Numbered from the stretch's first letter, positions 17,835 through 26,650 are shown. The stretch is DNA of 64,000 bases from Cytobacillus stercorigallinarum (GCF_014836495.1 NZ_JACSQT010000008.1:1-64000); one strand, 5' to 3'. Made by a program: numbers and translations. Notes: a model not told the origin generated them from the sequence alone.

Positions 17835-19748
17835 TTATTTTTCTTTTATGGATGCTTCAATATAGTTATTCATTTCTTTTTCAATTAGTTCAGCCAGTGA
17901 TTCTGCCCCTGTTTTTCCTACATGGACGCCATCACCACCGAAGTATTCAGGATGATTTTCTCCAAGTTCGTGCCAATCGACTAGTGTGACATGGTCTTCA
18001 CCTTTCGCCTTTTTCAATAAAGCGTCATTTACATCTTCTTCCCATGAACGTGGTACTTTTGTATTTACAAGATAGATATCTGCTTCACTAAATAAATCAA
18101 TTAGTTGATCTAAATGCTTCTCACGGAAAAAGCCGTTTGTACCTAACATGAAAATGATCGCATTTTCTTTTTGGTTAAAGGAAATGTATTGCTGACTTAC
18201 ATCGACTGCTTGATGAACTTGACGCCCCACCTTCGCATCAATTGTAATAGCAGGAAAGCGTAGCTGTAAACTTGGTGCAACATCAAGCATTAATGAATCA
18301 CCAATGGCCAGAATTTGGTTATAATGCTCAGCGGCAGGGAGTGGCTCTGCCTGTATTTCTACTTCATCCTCTACTTCTTCCGTACCTTCTGTCTTCTCCT
18401 TTGGCGCTTCTTTTGAGGAGTCATTTTTCTCTGGCACATTCGAGGCTTCTTCTTTCGTTTCTTCTTTCGGTTGATCTGTACTGTTTTCTTGGGAAATAAC
18501 TAATTCCGTTGGTTTCTCTTCCTGCTCTTCTCCTTTGACAACACCGGTCATACCGGCAATAAAGATAATAGCTGCTAATGGAACAAAAGCTGCACCCATT
18601 CTATACTTTCCATTTAAACTTTTCCATTTAAGAGGATTTATTTTCTTGAAATTTTTAAAGAATGCTCTAAAACCATATTTTCTAATCGGTTGCTCTAAGA
18701 ATCGGTAGGATACTTCTGCTATTGCAAAAATAGCGATGAGCTGTAATAGCACTCTCCATAGTTGCGGTGATGCTATTTGGTCGACAGGCGTTGTTAAAAT
18801 AATAATCGGATAATGCCATAAATAAATACCATATGAGCGTGTGCCAATCCACCTAAGTGGCTTCCATGATAGCCATTTGCTTAATATACTTGATGGGTGA
18901 CAGACACAAGCAATGACAACCGCTGATAGGAGTGCAATTAGAAACATGCCTCCAATATATAGAAACGGATTATATTCATTAATGGTAAACATACATAGTA
19001 ACAAAATCACTAGAGCACCGATACTTGTGACATTAAGTGTTTGTTTTAGTTGTGGTGAGAGTTTCTTAGCTGATAGTCTTTTCATTGGCCAAACAAGGGC
19101 TAACCAACAGCCAATTAATAATTCAAATGAACGTGTATCAGTCCCATAATAAACTCTGCTCGGATCACCATTGGGGTCATATTGTAATGACATCCATAAA
19201 CAAGATAATAAAGCGCTTAAAAAGATAATTCTTGAAACGGTTGCTCGATTCTTGAAAATATAAATTAGAACCGTTAGAACAAGTGGCCATAATAGATAGA
19301 ATTGTTCTTCAATCGCCAGTGACCATAGGTTTTTTATTGGGGATGGCGCAGCGAAACTATCAAAATAGGAAACCTCGTGGAAAATAAACCACCAGTTACT
19401 TACATAGAATAGAGAAGCTAGCGCATCACCACGCATAACGGATAACAAGTTTTGATGAAAAAGAACGACCCACACAAAGGTAATAAAAATCATTGCATAA
19501 GAAGCGGGTAATAAGCGGCGAGCACGACCAACCCAAAACTTCTTCAAATCTAATTTCATGCTTTTGTTTTGATCCGGTAAAAGAGTGGAAGTAATCAGGT
19601 AGCCAGATAGAACAAAGAATAAGCTAACGCCTAAAAACCCGCCTTCTGCCCAATCAAAGCGAAAGTGATAGGCAATCACGGCTAAAACAGCAATCGCTCT
19701 CAGTCCGTCGAGCCCGGTAATATAATGTGTGTGTGTCTTTTTTTTCAT
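17835..19748 (-). CDS. oatA: Peptidoglycan O-acetyltransferase, OatA type
   Basis: A 637-residue two-part protein. The N-terminal acyltransferase-3 domain has about eleven membrane segments and opens with GLDGLRAIAVLAVIAYHF; SLAIEEQFYLLWPL is also typical. A charged linker rich in Glu, Lys and Ser follows. The C-terminal extracellular SGNH domain has ILAIGDSLML and the catalytic GDGVH near the end. It acetylates MurNAc and gives lysozyme resistance. GGAGG eight bases before the ATG at 19748 sets the start. In B. subtilis oatA follows sigV-rsiV, as here, which supports the call. An ECF-type promoter lies about 130-160 bases upstream. Confidence 0.9.
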   Translation of the reverse strand: MKKKTHTHYITGLDGLRAIAVLAVIAYHFRFDWAEGGFLGVSLFFVLSGYLITSTLLPDQNKSMKLDLKKFWVGRARRLLPASYAMIFITFVWVVLFHQNLLSVMRGDALASLFYVSNWWFIFHEVSYFDSFAAPSPIKNLWSLAIEEQFYLLWPLVLTVLIYIFKNRATVSRIIFLSALLSCLWMSLQYDPNGDPSRVYYGTDTRSFELLIGCWLALVWPMKRLSAKKLSPQLKQTLNVTSIGALVILLLCMFTINEYNPFLYIGGMFLIALLSAVVIACVCHPSSILSKWLSWKPLRWIGTRSYGIYLWHYPIIILTTPVDQIASPQLWRVLLQLIAIFAIAEVSYRFLEQPIRKYGFRAFFKNFKKINPLKWKSLNGKYRMGAAFVPLAAIIFIAGMTGVVKGEEQEEKPTELVISQENSTDQPKEETKEEASNVPEKNDSSKEAPKEKTEGTEEVEDEVEIQAEPLPAAEHYNQILAIGDSLMLDVAPSLQLRFPAITIDAKVGRQVHQAVDVSQQYISFNQKENAIIFMLGTNGFFREKHLDQLIDLFSEADIYLVNTKVPRSWEEDVNDALLKKAKGEDHVTLVDWHELGENHPEYFGGDGVHVGKTGAESLAELIEKEMNNYIEASIKEK

Positions 19749-19880
19749 ATGTACGTCCTCCATTTTTGATGCAATTAAACTCTAGCTGCCGGATGGAATC
19801 ATCATCCGTTTAAAAGTGAACCACTAACTGATTTATGTATTATTTTCTAATAAACTTCATTTATATAAACATATAAAATA

Positions 19881-19908
19881 GACGATGAATCTATCGTATT
19901 TAGTTTCA
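19881..19908 (-). promoter_or_regulatory. Candidate SigV (ECF) promoter of oatA
   Basis: On the minus strand TGAAAC (19903-19908) and CGTC (19881-19884, continuing CGTCTAT) are separated by 18 bases. The same AAAC-N18-CGTCTAT arrangement occurs before sigV. Confidence 0.7.
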
Positions 19909-20218
19909 AAAAGCTTGTAAAAAAATTTGCAGAATAGCGATAAAAAAGCACTACAATTATTCATTTTACTCTTATTATGTAATGATTTGGATAGGTGGAA
20001 AGAATGATATATTATAAGGGGGAAAAGTCCTGTTAAATAGGGAAAAATAAGCAGTTAACAGGGCAAAAGAATCTTTGGGTGGTCAATAACCTTATAGAAA
20101 AGGTCATTTTAAAAAGTTATTTAAAATGCAAGGCTCCAATTATGGCTTCTTCCCAAAAAGTAAGACCCCTCTTTTAAAATTTAAGAGAGGTCTCAATTAT
20201 TTTTTATTCAAATCATAT
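19909..20218. other. oatA-rsiV intergenic region with hairpins, possible plus-strand small transcript
   Basis: On the plus strand TTGGAT (19987-19992) and TATTAT (20010-20015) are 17 bases apart. Downstream lie CCTGTTAA/TTAACAGG (20029-20036 with 20055-20062) and CATTTTAAA/TTTAAAATG (about 20105-20128). The pair TTTGGG/CCCAAA (20074-20079 with 20152-20157) encloses the middle. A terminator-like stem spans 20163-20193. The region could encode an RNA of about 180 bases, or be a leader read on the minus strand. I recognise no known family. Confidence 0.35.
20154..20193 (-). terminator. Terminator after rsiV
   Basis: The stem arms 20163-20173 and 20183-20193 pair over ten bases with one mismatch. 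On the minus strand a T-run (acttttt) follows within three bases, which fits termination of sigV-rsiV. The plus-strand T-run is about seven bases away and weaker. Confidence 0.65.
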
Positions 20219-21070
20219 TTAATGGATATAACGATCACTCACTAGTAATTCATCAATCATTTCAGTTGGAATTTCAAACTGAACAACGCCCATATAACCA
20301 GGTGCCACTTCATATTCATCAAATGAGATGATAAGGTGATTTTCTTCGTTGATAAAGAATGATTGCTCTCGGTTAATAGTTGTAAATGATTCCACATCAT
20401 CTAGCCAATAAATGAGATTTTCATCATTAGCCATATTCTGCTTCATTTGCTTTTTAACTTCTTCACTTATTACCTCTACATATGCTTCTGAAGTAAATAA
20501 ACTTGGTAAAGTGAGAACCGTTTGTAACTCTTTATCGATGGTGAGGTAATCTTTTTGTTCATATCCAGATGCTTCGGCTTTAAACGTATGAAGTTCGATG
20601 GACAATATCTGATTATTTTCATTTACAATGCTGTAATCACTTTGAATAGCTAGATGACCGCTACTATCCGTATATTCTTGATATAATTGCTTTCCTTTTT
20701 CAAGAAAAGCTTGATTTAAATGAGTTTCTAGTTGGTGGTTTTCTAGACCAGAGATTTCTGGTATCTCTACATCAATTGATTTACTTTCTTCATCCTCGTG
20801 TATTTGATCAATGGTAATAACCTCAATAATTTGTTTTAAAATAGGCACTTCTGACATTGCTTTTGCCGCCTGAGGGCTAAAGTTTACCGTTGCTGTAAAA
20901 ATACTCGCAGCAGCCACAATACTAGTTGGCCATAACCACCGCTTTTTCGAATGCTTTTGTTGGGTGTGACTAGTTAATGCGCTTTCGATGATGTCATCTA
21001 ATTCTGCCGGTATAGGTATATCATTATATTGTCTACGCCATTCTTTCAGTCGATTACTCATCCATTTCAT
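20219..21070 (-). CDS. rsiV: Anti-sigma-V factor RsiV (DUF3298/DUF4179 domains)
   Basis: A 283-residue single-pass protein: a cytoplasmic N-terminal part that would hold SigV, one hydrophobic segment (about 45-65), and an extracellular DUF3298 domain. The C-terminus (SFDEYEVAPGYMGVVQFEIP) closely matches what I know of B. subtilis RsiV (285 residues). In B. subtilis, RsiV binds lysozyme and is then cut by signal peptidase and RasP, freeing SigV. It overlaps sigV by 17 bases, the usual coupling of sigma and anti-sigma genes. Confidence 0.9.
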   Translation of the reverse strand: MKWMSNRLKEWRRQYNDIPIPAELDDIIESALTSHTQQKHSKKRWLWPTSIVAAASIFTATVNFSPQAAKAMSEVPILKQIIEVITIDQIHEDEESKSIDVEIPEISGLENHQLETHLNQAFLEKGKQLYQEYTDSSGHLAIQSDYSIVNENNQILSIELHTFKAEASGYEQKDYLTIDKELQTVLTLPSLFTSEAYVEVISEEVKKQMKQNMANDENLIYWLDDVESFTTINREQSFFINEENHLIISFDEYEVAPGYMGVVQFEIPTEMIDELLVSDRYIH

Positions 21071-21548
21071 CTCCTTCTGTCAGTTCAAGCTTTAATAATT
21101 TTAAGCCGCGATATAATCGTGTCTTGACTGTATTGACATTCTCATCTATAACAGTGGCAATTTCTTGAATCTTTAAGTCTTCAAAATAGCGCAGTAAAAT
21201 GACCGTTTTATATTGTAAGGGCAATTGTGCTAATGCATCATGTAAGTCAAAATGCATATAAACATCCTGTTCTCCTCTTTGCAAATAGGTGATTGTGTCA
21301 TGATCTGATACAGTCATGCGTTTATGCTTTTTTAAGAAGTCGAGCGATGTACGTACGATAATCTTATAAAACCAACTTCTTAATGCATCGACATTTTCTA
21401 ATTTATTGATTGAGAGCAATCCTTTTTTAATGGATTCACTAACAATATCTAAAGCATCTGCTTGGTTTCTAACATAACTATAAGCAAGCCGGTAGTAATC
21501 TTGTTTATGTTCTTCAACCATTTGTACAAACATATTTTGCTTATTCAT
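21054..21548 (-). CDS. sigV: ECF RNA polymerase sigma factor SigV
   Basis: A 164-residue ECF sigma factor with region 2 (YRLAYSYVRNQADALDIVSESI) and region 4 (LPLQYKTVILLRYFEDLKIQEIATVIDENVNTVKTRLYRGLKLL). Length, adjacency to rsiV and the downstream oatA support SigV. It should direct transcription of its own operon and of oatA. An AAAC-N18-CGTCTAT promoter lies 40-70 bases upstream. The AGGAG ribosome binding site lies within the 12-bp palindrome AAGGAGCTCCTT (21554-21565), which might limit initiation. Confidence 0.9.
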   Translation of the reverse strand: MNKQNMFVQMVEEHKQDYYRLAYSYVRNQADALDIVSESIKKGLLSINKLENVDALRSWFYKIIVRTSLDFLKKHKRMTVSDHDTITYLQRGEQDVYMHFDLHDALAQLPLQYKTVILLRYFEDLKIQEIATVIDENVNTVKTRLYRGLKLLKLELTEGDEMDE

Positions 21549-21589
21549 CTTTCAAGGAGCTCCTTTTAAAAAACTTTGTACAATGGATA

Positions 21590-21617
21590 GACGATTGATC
21601 TCATAGAAAAAGTTTGT
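21590..21617 (-). promoter_or_regulatory. Candidate autoregulated SigV promoter of sigV-rsiV
   Basis: On the minus strand ACAAAC (ending at 21612) with a T-rich tract behind it, then 18 bases, then CGTCTAT from 21593. The same spacing and -10 element occur before oatA. Confidence 0.7.
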
Positions 21618-21713
21618 GCGGAAATGAACTTTTTATTTATTCATTATGCTAATGTTTGTTTAAGAATAGAATTCGAAGATAAAAGAAAAGGTGGAGAAAC
21701 TGGAGGAGTGTTT

Positions 21714-22337
21714 ATGGATCAACATTTATTCTTATTTGGTGGAAGTCCGCCTTTTGGAAGAAGTCATGGAAAGCAGTTTGCCAGTCTTTGCAATCAAAGA
21801 GACGGACATGTAGCGATATTTTGTTTGAATCGTAAAGGCTGGCAATCTTATATGTCTAAATATCAGCATATTTTAGAAGAAGAAGGTGTAACAGATTTTC
21901 GCTATTATTTATTAGAAGAGACTACGTTGATCAACAAAGAAAAAATAACTGGCATGATTATATGTGGCGGTGACACACTTTCCTATCATCACTATATCGT
22001 AACTAAAAGGGTAGGGGAGGAAATAAAGCAACTCTTTCAAGAAGGAGTGCCAATCGCAGGCTTTTCTGCCGGTGCTTTAATATGTCCAGCATATTGCATG
22101 GTTTCCCCGAGCGATTATAATGGAGAACAACGGATGATTTTAAATGGCTTAGGTATCTTACAAGGTTATATTATCGCTGCTCATTATACAAAATGGAACG
22201 AAAAGCAGAACCTAATTGCTGTAATGACTGAAACGAAGACAGAAAAAGGATTGGGCTTGGATGACGAAGCAAGTGTTTATTTGAAAAATGGACAGATTGA
22301 ATCGTTAGAAGGGAAGAATGTACATATTTTTGAATAA
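21714..22337 (+). CDS. Peptidase S51-like (dipeptidase E family) class I glutamine-amidotransferase-fold protein
   Basis: A 207-residue protein of the peptidase S51 clan. The nucleophile elbow GFSAGAL carries the Ser, IICGGDTLSYHHY forms the strand before it, and AAHYTKWNEKQNL carries a probable catalytic His. Members cleave acidic dipeptides or act as cyanophycinase-like enzymes; the substrate is unknown. TGGAGGAG before 21714 sets the start, so the further upstream in-frame codons are not used. It is transcribed away from sigV and followed by a GNAT gene 28 bases downstream. Confidence 0.8.
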   Translation: MDQHLFLFGGSPPFGRSHGKQFASLCNQRDGHVAIFCLNRKGWQSYMSKYQHILEEEGVTDFRYYLLEETTLINKEKITGMIICGGDTLSYHHYIVTKRVGEEIKQLFQEGVPIAGFSAGALICPAYCMVSPSDYNGEQRMILNGLGILQGYIIAAHYTKWNEKQNLIAVMTETKTEKGLGLDDEASVYLKNGQIESLEGKNVHIFE

Positions 22338-22364
22338 TTAGATCGAGAAGGGATGGAGTTCTGA

Positions 22365-22850
22365 ATGGTAATCAAAGAGCTTTCCGCAGATGATGCGAAA
22401 CAACTTGCACAATTGATGATGGATGTAGAGGCAAGCAGTCCTTATATGTTGATGGAAGCAGGGGAAAGAACATTAACGGTTGAAGGGGCAGAGGCTTTAC
22501 TTAATAGAGATCATATAACGGTTATTGGTGCCGAAGATGGAGAACAATTGATTGGGTATACACTTGTGATAAGAGAAACGGTGCGAAAGAAAAAACATTG
22601 TACGAGTATTGTTGTCGGTATTCATAAAGATTACAGAGGAATGGGAGTTGGAGGGCAATTATTACAGGCGGTACTGGCATGGGCCAATCAGGAAAAGATC
22701 ATGCGGATTGAATTGACAGTAGTATCAGAAAATGAAGCAGCACTAGCGCTATATAAAAAGATTGGTTTTGAAGTAGAAGGTGTGAAACGAAGGTCGTTAT
22801 TAATGGACGGAGAATATTATGATGAGTATTATATGGGAAAATTATTTTGA
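22365..22850 (+). CDS. GNAT-family N-acetyltransferase
   Basis: A 161-residue GNAT enzyme. It has IVVGIHKDYRGMGVGGQLLQAVL as the acetyl-CoA motif and IELTVVSENEAALALYKKIGFEVEG as the closing motif. It is probably co-transcribed with the S51-like gene. The acceptor is unknown. Confidence 0.85.
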   Translation: MVIKELSADDAKQLAQLMMDVEASSPYMLMEAGERTLTVEGAEALLNRDHITVIGAEDGEQLIGYTLVIRETVRKKKHCTSIVVGIHKDYRGMGVGGQLLQAVLAWANQEKIMRIELTVVSENEAALALYKKIGFEVEGVKRRSLLMDGEYYDEYYMGKLF

Positions 22851-22990
22851 ACAATCTGATATCTAATCAAATAAAAATAGCCTATAGAAATCAAACGAAT
22901 ATAAGGTAAGACACGTTAAAGTATGTCACCTATCATTATTAAAATAGAAGATATCCGCAAAAGTGGGATACAACACAAAAGAATGAGCAA

Positions 22991-23030
22991 GTCCACATAA
23001 CTCTTGGCGATAGCTAAAAGGTATGTGGAC
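22991..23030. repeat. Inverted repeat between the GNAT gene and ydhK
   Basis: Perfect 9-base arms GTCCACATA (22991-22999) and TATGTGGAC (23022-23030) around 22 bases. No T-run follows. It could be a weak terminator between converging genes or a protein-binding site. Confidence 0.4.
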
Positions 23031-23085
23031 AAGATATCATGCTATGATTCAAATGGGATGATACGAGAGCCGCTGATGCCCATCC

Positions 23086-23664
23086 TTATCTTTCTAGTTC
23101 AGCTTCTGTCACCCATTTATGGTTCGTGACTTTTTCAGTGCCAGTGGTTGGCGTATAGTCAATCATATAAACGGTTGTGTCTTCACTTGAGACGATTTCC
23201 ACTTCTGCGCCCTTCATACCCTCCATATGATCAGCGGTAGTCACAGTGGTATCTCCCTCTTGTAATGGTGCATCACCTGGCTCTTCTAGCTCTTCATGAA
23301 TAATCCATTTGTGATTTTTCACAGGCTCTCCACCTGAAGTAGGGGTATAGTTTACGGCATAAGCCGTTGTATTATAAGCACCAACAATCTTTGCCTCCGC
23401 ACCTTCCATGCCTTCCATATGTCCCGTTTTTATTGTCGCTGTGGAGCCAACAGCGTATGTGGGTTCATCAGCATCTTCTAAGCCTTCCGGGATTTCACCA
23501 TCACTAGAATGATCCATTCCCTCATGGTCCATTTCTTCATGATTCATTTCCTCATTTCCATTCGGCTCATCATTACCTGGTGATGCATTATTGTCGTTAT
23601 TACAAGCAGCTAAAAATACCATTGCTAACAAGGCAATCATTCCAACGGTTAGTTGCTTTTTCAT
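23086..23664 (-). CDS. ydhK: YdhK-like lipoprotein with two DUF1541 repeats
   Basis: A 192-residue lipoprotein: signal peptide, lipobox LAAC with Cys21, an acidic His/Met-rich stretch (EEMNHEEMDHEGMDH) and two tandem DUF1541 repeats of about 55 residues. Each repeat runs from a HMEGM motif through YTPTSG- or YTPTTG-type turns to VKNHKW or VTNHKW. The His/Met-rich part suggests metal contact, but the family function is not established. AAAGGAG fits the second ATG (23664) better than the one at 23673. A two-component system lies just upstream on the same strand and may control it. Confidence 0.85.
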   Translation of the reverse strand: MKKQLTVGMIALLAMVFLAACNNDNNASPGNDEPNGNEEMNHEEMDHEGMDHSSDGEIPEGLEDADEPTYAVGSTATIKTGHMEGMEGAEAKIVGAYNTTAYAVNYTPTSGGEPVKNHKWIIHEELEEPGDAPLQEGDTTVTTADHMEGMKGAEVEIVSSEDTTVYMIDYTPTTGTEKVTNHKWVTEAELER

Positions 23665-23764
23665 ATAGGTCATCTCCTTTAATGGTTTGCAATTATTATA
23701 GATTGTAAATTTGCAGATTATATGAAGGAATAATTGTCATCTTCATTCTGAACAAAAGAACAAA

Positions 23765-24436
23765 TTATGATACCCATTTATACCCAATTCCCCATACGGT
23801 TTGTAAATGCTGATCAATAGGGAAATCAACTTCACGTAGCTTTTCTCTTATATTTCGTATATGTGAATCAACTGTTCGGTCTTCGATATATACCCCGTAT
23901 CCCCAAATTTTCGTAATGAGATGTTCGCGTGAAAAGACATGATTTTGATGAGTTAAAAAAAGCTCAAGTAACACAAATTCTTTTTGTGTGACAGGGATTT
24001 TTTTCTTTAGATAGTAAAAATCATAGGATTCCTTATTTAACTGTAGTTCTTTAAATATAATTTCACTGCCAGTTGCTTTTGTTCTTCTTAAGACAGCTTC
24101 GATTCTAGCGATCAGTTCTTCTTCATCAAATGGTTTAGCAATATAATCGTCGGCACCAATGGTTAGCCCCTTAACTACATCTGGTTTACTTCCTTTCGCT
24201 GTTAACATAATGATGGGCACATCACTTTGCTGTTTGATCAATTGACATAGTTCCCACCCGTCCATATCAGGCATCATTACATCAATGATGACTAGTTCAA
24301 TAGCATGATCTTCCATATAGTCCAGCGCACATGCACCGGAAGTTTTTTTTATACAAGAAAACCCGTTTTGTGATAAATACAGGTCTAATAAATCAAGCAT
24401 CCGCATTTCGTCATCTACTAAAAGTATCTTTCTCAT
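23765..24436 (-). CDS. OmpR-family response regulator
   Basis: A 223-residue regulator. The receiver has the acidic pocket DDE at residues 8-10, the phospho-acceptor Asp52 (IIDVMMPD) and the conserved Lys in IAKPFDEEE. The C-terminal winged helix contains RTVDSHIRNIREKL and the terminal VWGIGYKW. It overlaps the sensor kinase gene by 26 bases. The neighbouring ydhK lipoprotein gene is a plausible target; this is a context inference. Confidence 0.9.
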   Translation of the reverse strand: MRKILLVDDEMRMLDLLDLYLSQNGFSCIKKTSGACALDYMEDHAIELVIIDVMMPDMDGWELCQLIKQQSDVPIIMLTAKGSKPDVVKGLTIGADDYIAKPFDEEELIARIEAVLRRTKATGSEIIFKELQLNKESYDFYYLKKKIPVTQKEFVLLELFLTHQNHVFSREHLITKIWGYGVYIEDRTVDSHIRNIREKLREVDFPIDQHLQTVWGIGYKWVS

Positions 24437-25787
24437 TTAATACTGCTCCTTTTAACATGATCGTAAAAGTTGTCCCGGTTTTTGCGTTGCTTTTGACAGT
24501 AATGTCACCATTATGGGCATTGACTAATTCTTTCACAATCGAAAGACCGAGACCCGAACCTACATTACTTGAATGGTTGCTATATGTCCCACGATAGAAG
24601 CGTTTAAAGATATGTGGAAGGTCTTTTTCTTGAATGCCACTTCCGTTATCAACAATGCTTATATATAAATCGTTTGTATTCGTCCATATCTTTAATGTCG
24701 TTTCCGTAGCCGTTTGACTATATTTCAATGAATTATCCAATAGGTTATAAAGAATCTGTTCTACTCGAGCTGAATCGATATTTACAATAATATTTTCTTT
24801 TGGCATTTCCACATGTAATCTCATGGATTGATGGTGGAAAGCTGGTTCGAATTTATGATGTAAATGGGCTAGAAAGTCGCTTAAATGAATGGGTTGCTTC
24901 TTCATTTTAAAGCCGTATTGATCTATTTTTGCTAATTCAAATAAGTCTTCTACTAGTGTATTTATTCTTTTCGCTTCTTCCTGAATGATGGACAAATATT
25001 TTTCACGTTCTTCAATTGGAAGCTCCTTTCTTTGAACGATGTCAGCGTATCCTTTTAGGTAAGTGAGCGGTGTTTTTAATTCATGAGAAATATTGGCTAA
25101 AAATTGACTGCGCTCTTGCTTTAAATGTTTTAACTCACTGGCAAGTAGATTGATGGTTTTGGCTAGTTTGCCGAGTTCATCATTACCAATATCAGGTAGA
25201 GATATGGAGAAATCGCCACTTTTTATTTGGATCGTGGCTTCTTTCATCTTATTAAGTGGTCGGACTAAAGCGATAGAAAGCAATATTATAATCACAATCG
25301 TTAGAAAAGCTGTGATTAATCCTGTAATAAAAAAATGATTATTTAAGCGATCAATCAGTGTTTGAATAGAATTAGTGTTTTGAAACATGAAAACGTATCC
25401 TTGATTAGGAATAGAGCTTACAGTTACAATATAGGGTTGATTTTCCCAATCATTTTCTACGACACCGTTTTGTAGCTTCATTCCTGATGAAATAATTTTT
25501 TTCATATCCAATGAAAGTGAGGAAGCAAGTACACTTCCCTTTAAGTTTGTAACAATCACATCAGTACTGGCTTCTCTTTCCATAAGAGCTACATGCTGAA
25601 TCGTATCTGCTTCAAAACTAGTTCTTAACGTGTCTTTATGAGCGTCTCCTCTAGATTGTAGGGAAAAAAGTTCCTCTTCCACTCTCGACTCAACTAAGGA
25701 AGAGTGAAGAAAGAAAAAAAGAAAGAGTTCTAAAGTGAAAATAATCAAGAAAAATAGAAGTCCTAGTTTAACGGATAAATTCTTCAT
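24411..25787 (-). CDS. Membrane sensor histidine kinase
   Basis: A 458-residue kinase with membrane segments at about 8-28 and 152-174, so an extracellular sensing domain of about 120 residues. A HAMP domain (about 175-225), the H-box ANISHELKTPLTYLKG with His235, an N-box (LYNLLDNSLKYS) and G-boxes (DNGSGI, GSGLGLSIV) follow. It should phosphorylate the adjacent OmpR-type regulator. The signal is unknown. Confidence 0.9.
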   Translation of the reverse strand: MKNLSVKLGLLFFLIIFTLELFLFFFLHSSLVESRVEEELFSLQSRGDAHKDTLRTSFEADTIQHVALMEREASTDVIVTNLKGSVLASSLSLDMKKIISSGMKLQNGVVENDWENQPYIVTVSSIPNQGYVFMFQNTNSIQTLIDRLNNHFFITGLITAFLTIVIIILLSIALVRPLNKMKEATIQIKSGDFSISLPDIGNDELGKLAKTINLLASELKHLKQERSQFLANISHELKTPLTYLKGYADIVQRKELPIEEREKYLSIIQEEAKRINTLVEDLFELAKIDQYGFKMKKQPIHLSDFLAHLHHKFEPAFHHQSMRLHVEMPKENIIVNIDSARVEQILYNLLDNSLKYSQTATETTLKIWTNTNDLYISIVDNGSGIQEKDLPHIFKRFYRGTYSNHSSNVGSGLGLSIVKELVNAHNGDITVKSNAKTGTTFTIMLKGAVLNEKDTFSR

Positions 25788-25924
25788 AGCATCACCTATC
25801 GCTAATTATAGAGAATACATGTGGAGAATGTGTGCAGAGTGACTTGTCATATCATAGCTTGTTTCGTACATAAGTATAGAGCAGGTCTTAAGGATAGTCA
25901 CTTTCAGTTGTGAAAGGGTGTGGA

Positions 25925-26134
25925 ATGATGTATCGTGGTAAAAATAAATTCACATCGATTATTATCGTACTTGCTTTGACGCTAATAATATATTTGATTA
26001 TTAATGTATTTAAGCATACGGATGTCTATATCGTCTATCGAGCAGGAATGGGGACATTTGTATTCGCTGGGCTTATCATTACTACAATTGTCGTTCTATA
26101 TATAAAGGGAAGCTCTTTTAGTAAAAGACGATAG
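25925..26134 (+). CDS. Small two-segment membrane protein of unknown function
   Basis: A 69-residue protein starting with two Met codons (25925 and 25928) behind GAAAGGGTG. Two hydrophobic segments (about 10-30 and 37-58) and a short basic tail (SFSKRR) are visible. It is divergent from the sensor kinase gene. I do not recognise the family. Confidence 0.6.
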   Translation: MMYRGKNKFTSIIIVLALTLIIYLIINVFKHTDVYIVYRAGMGTFVFAGLIITTIVVLYIKGSSFSKRR

Positions 26135-26650
26135 GAAGAGAGTAAATTCATTAAAAATAATGGTTTGGGAATATTCTGTTGTCTAATCATTGAGTTTGTT
26201 TCCCAACTTAAAAGAGGAAAAATCCGCAAGTATTTAGCATTTAGAATACAAGTAAAGAAATGTACCCAACCAATTATTGATCGTGCGGTTTTTCATTATA
26301 CGTGTTGTACACGTACATATTTAATCTATTTCAAAGCAAGATTTTGACTTGCAATACTTAGGGGCTTCCAAATTAAGTTGGCAGCCTTTTTTGTGTAGAT
26401 AGAAGTAAATCGCCCACCAATAGCAAAGGGTCTTAATCTCATGTATGAAAGGTGTGATTCTGGAGACATTATGTGAATACGGTGAAGGGGCTAGGGGGAT
26501 TGTACATGTTTGGATTACCGATAAAATGTTTGCCTCTTTCAACAATTTTTTATTATCCCTATTTAAATTCAATGAGCCAAAAAGGTTGCTATAGACCCAC
26601 TCGACTAGTGATTGCTATGATAAATATAGCGATTGAAGGGTGTGTTTTTA
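26135..26650. other. Intergenic region before the cation efflux gene
   Basis: About 500 bases without a convincing gene. It holds a perfect 7-3-7 palindrome TACGTGT/ACACGTA at 26299-26315, a terminator-like hairpin at about 26363-26396 (GGCTTCCAA/TTGGCAGCC, imperfect, then a T-run), and TTTGCCT at 26529-26535, which resembles one half of an MntR site. Short ORFs here lack good ribosome binding sites. Confidence 0.45.
26363..26396 (+). terminator. Terminator-like hairpin, probably for the small membrane protein transcript
   Basis: An imperfect stem GGCTTCCAA/TTGGCAGCC is followed by a run of six T residues (26387-26392). Confidence 0.6.

Noticed and set aside
20022-20206. 6S RNA or a known riboswitch in the rsiV-oatA gap
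   Set aside because: The ends do not pair in the long rod with a central bubble expected of 6S RNA, and no conserved riboswitch core is seen.
26529-26543. MntR operator before the CDF exporter gene
   Set aside because: TTTGCCT matches one half-site, but the second half does not match GGAAAC well enough to list it as a feature.
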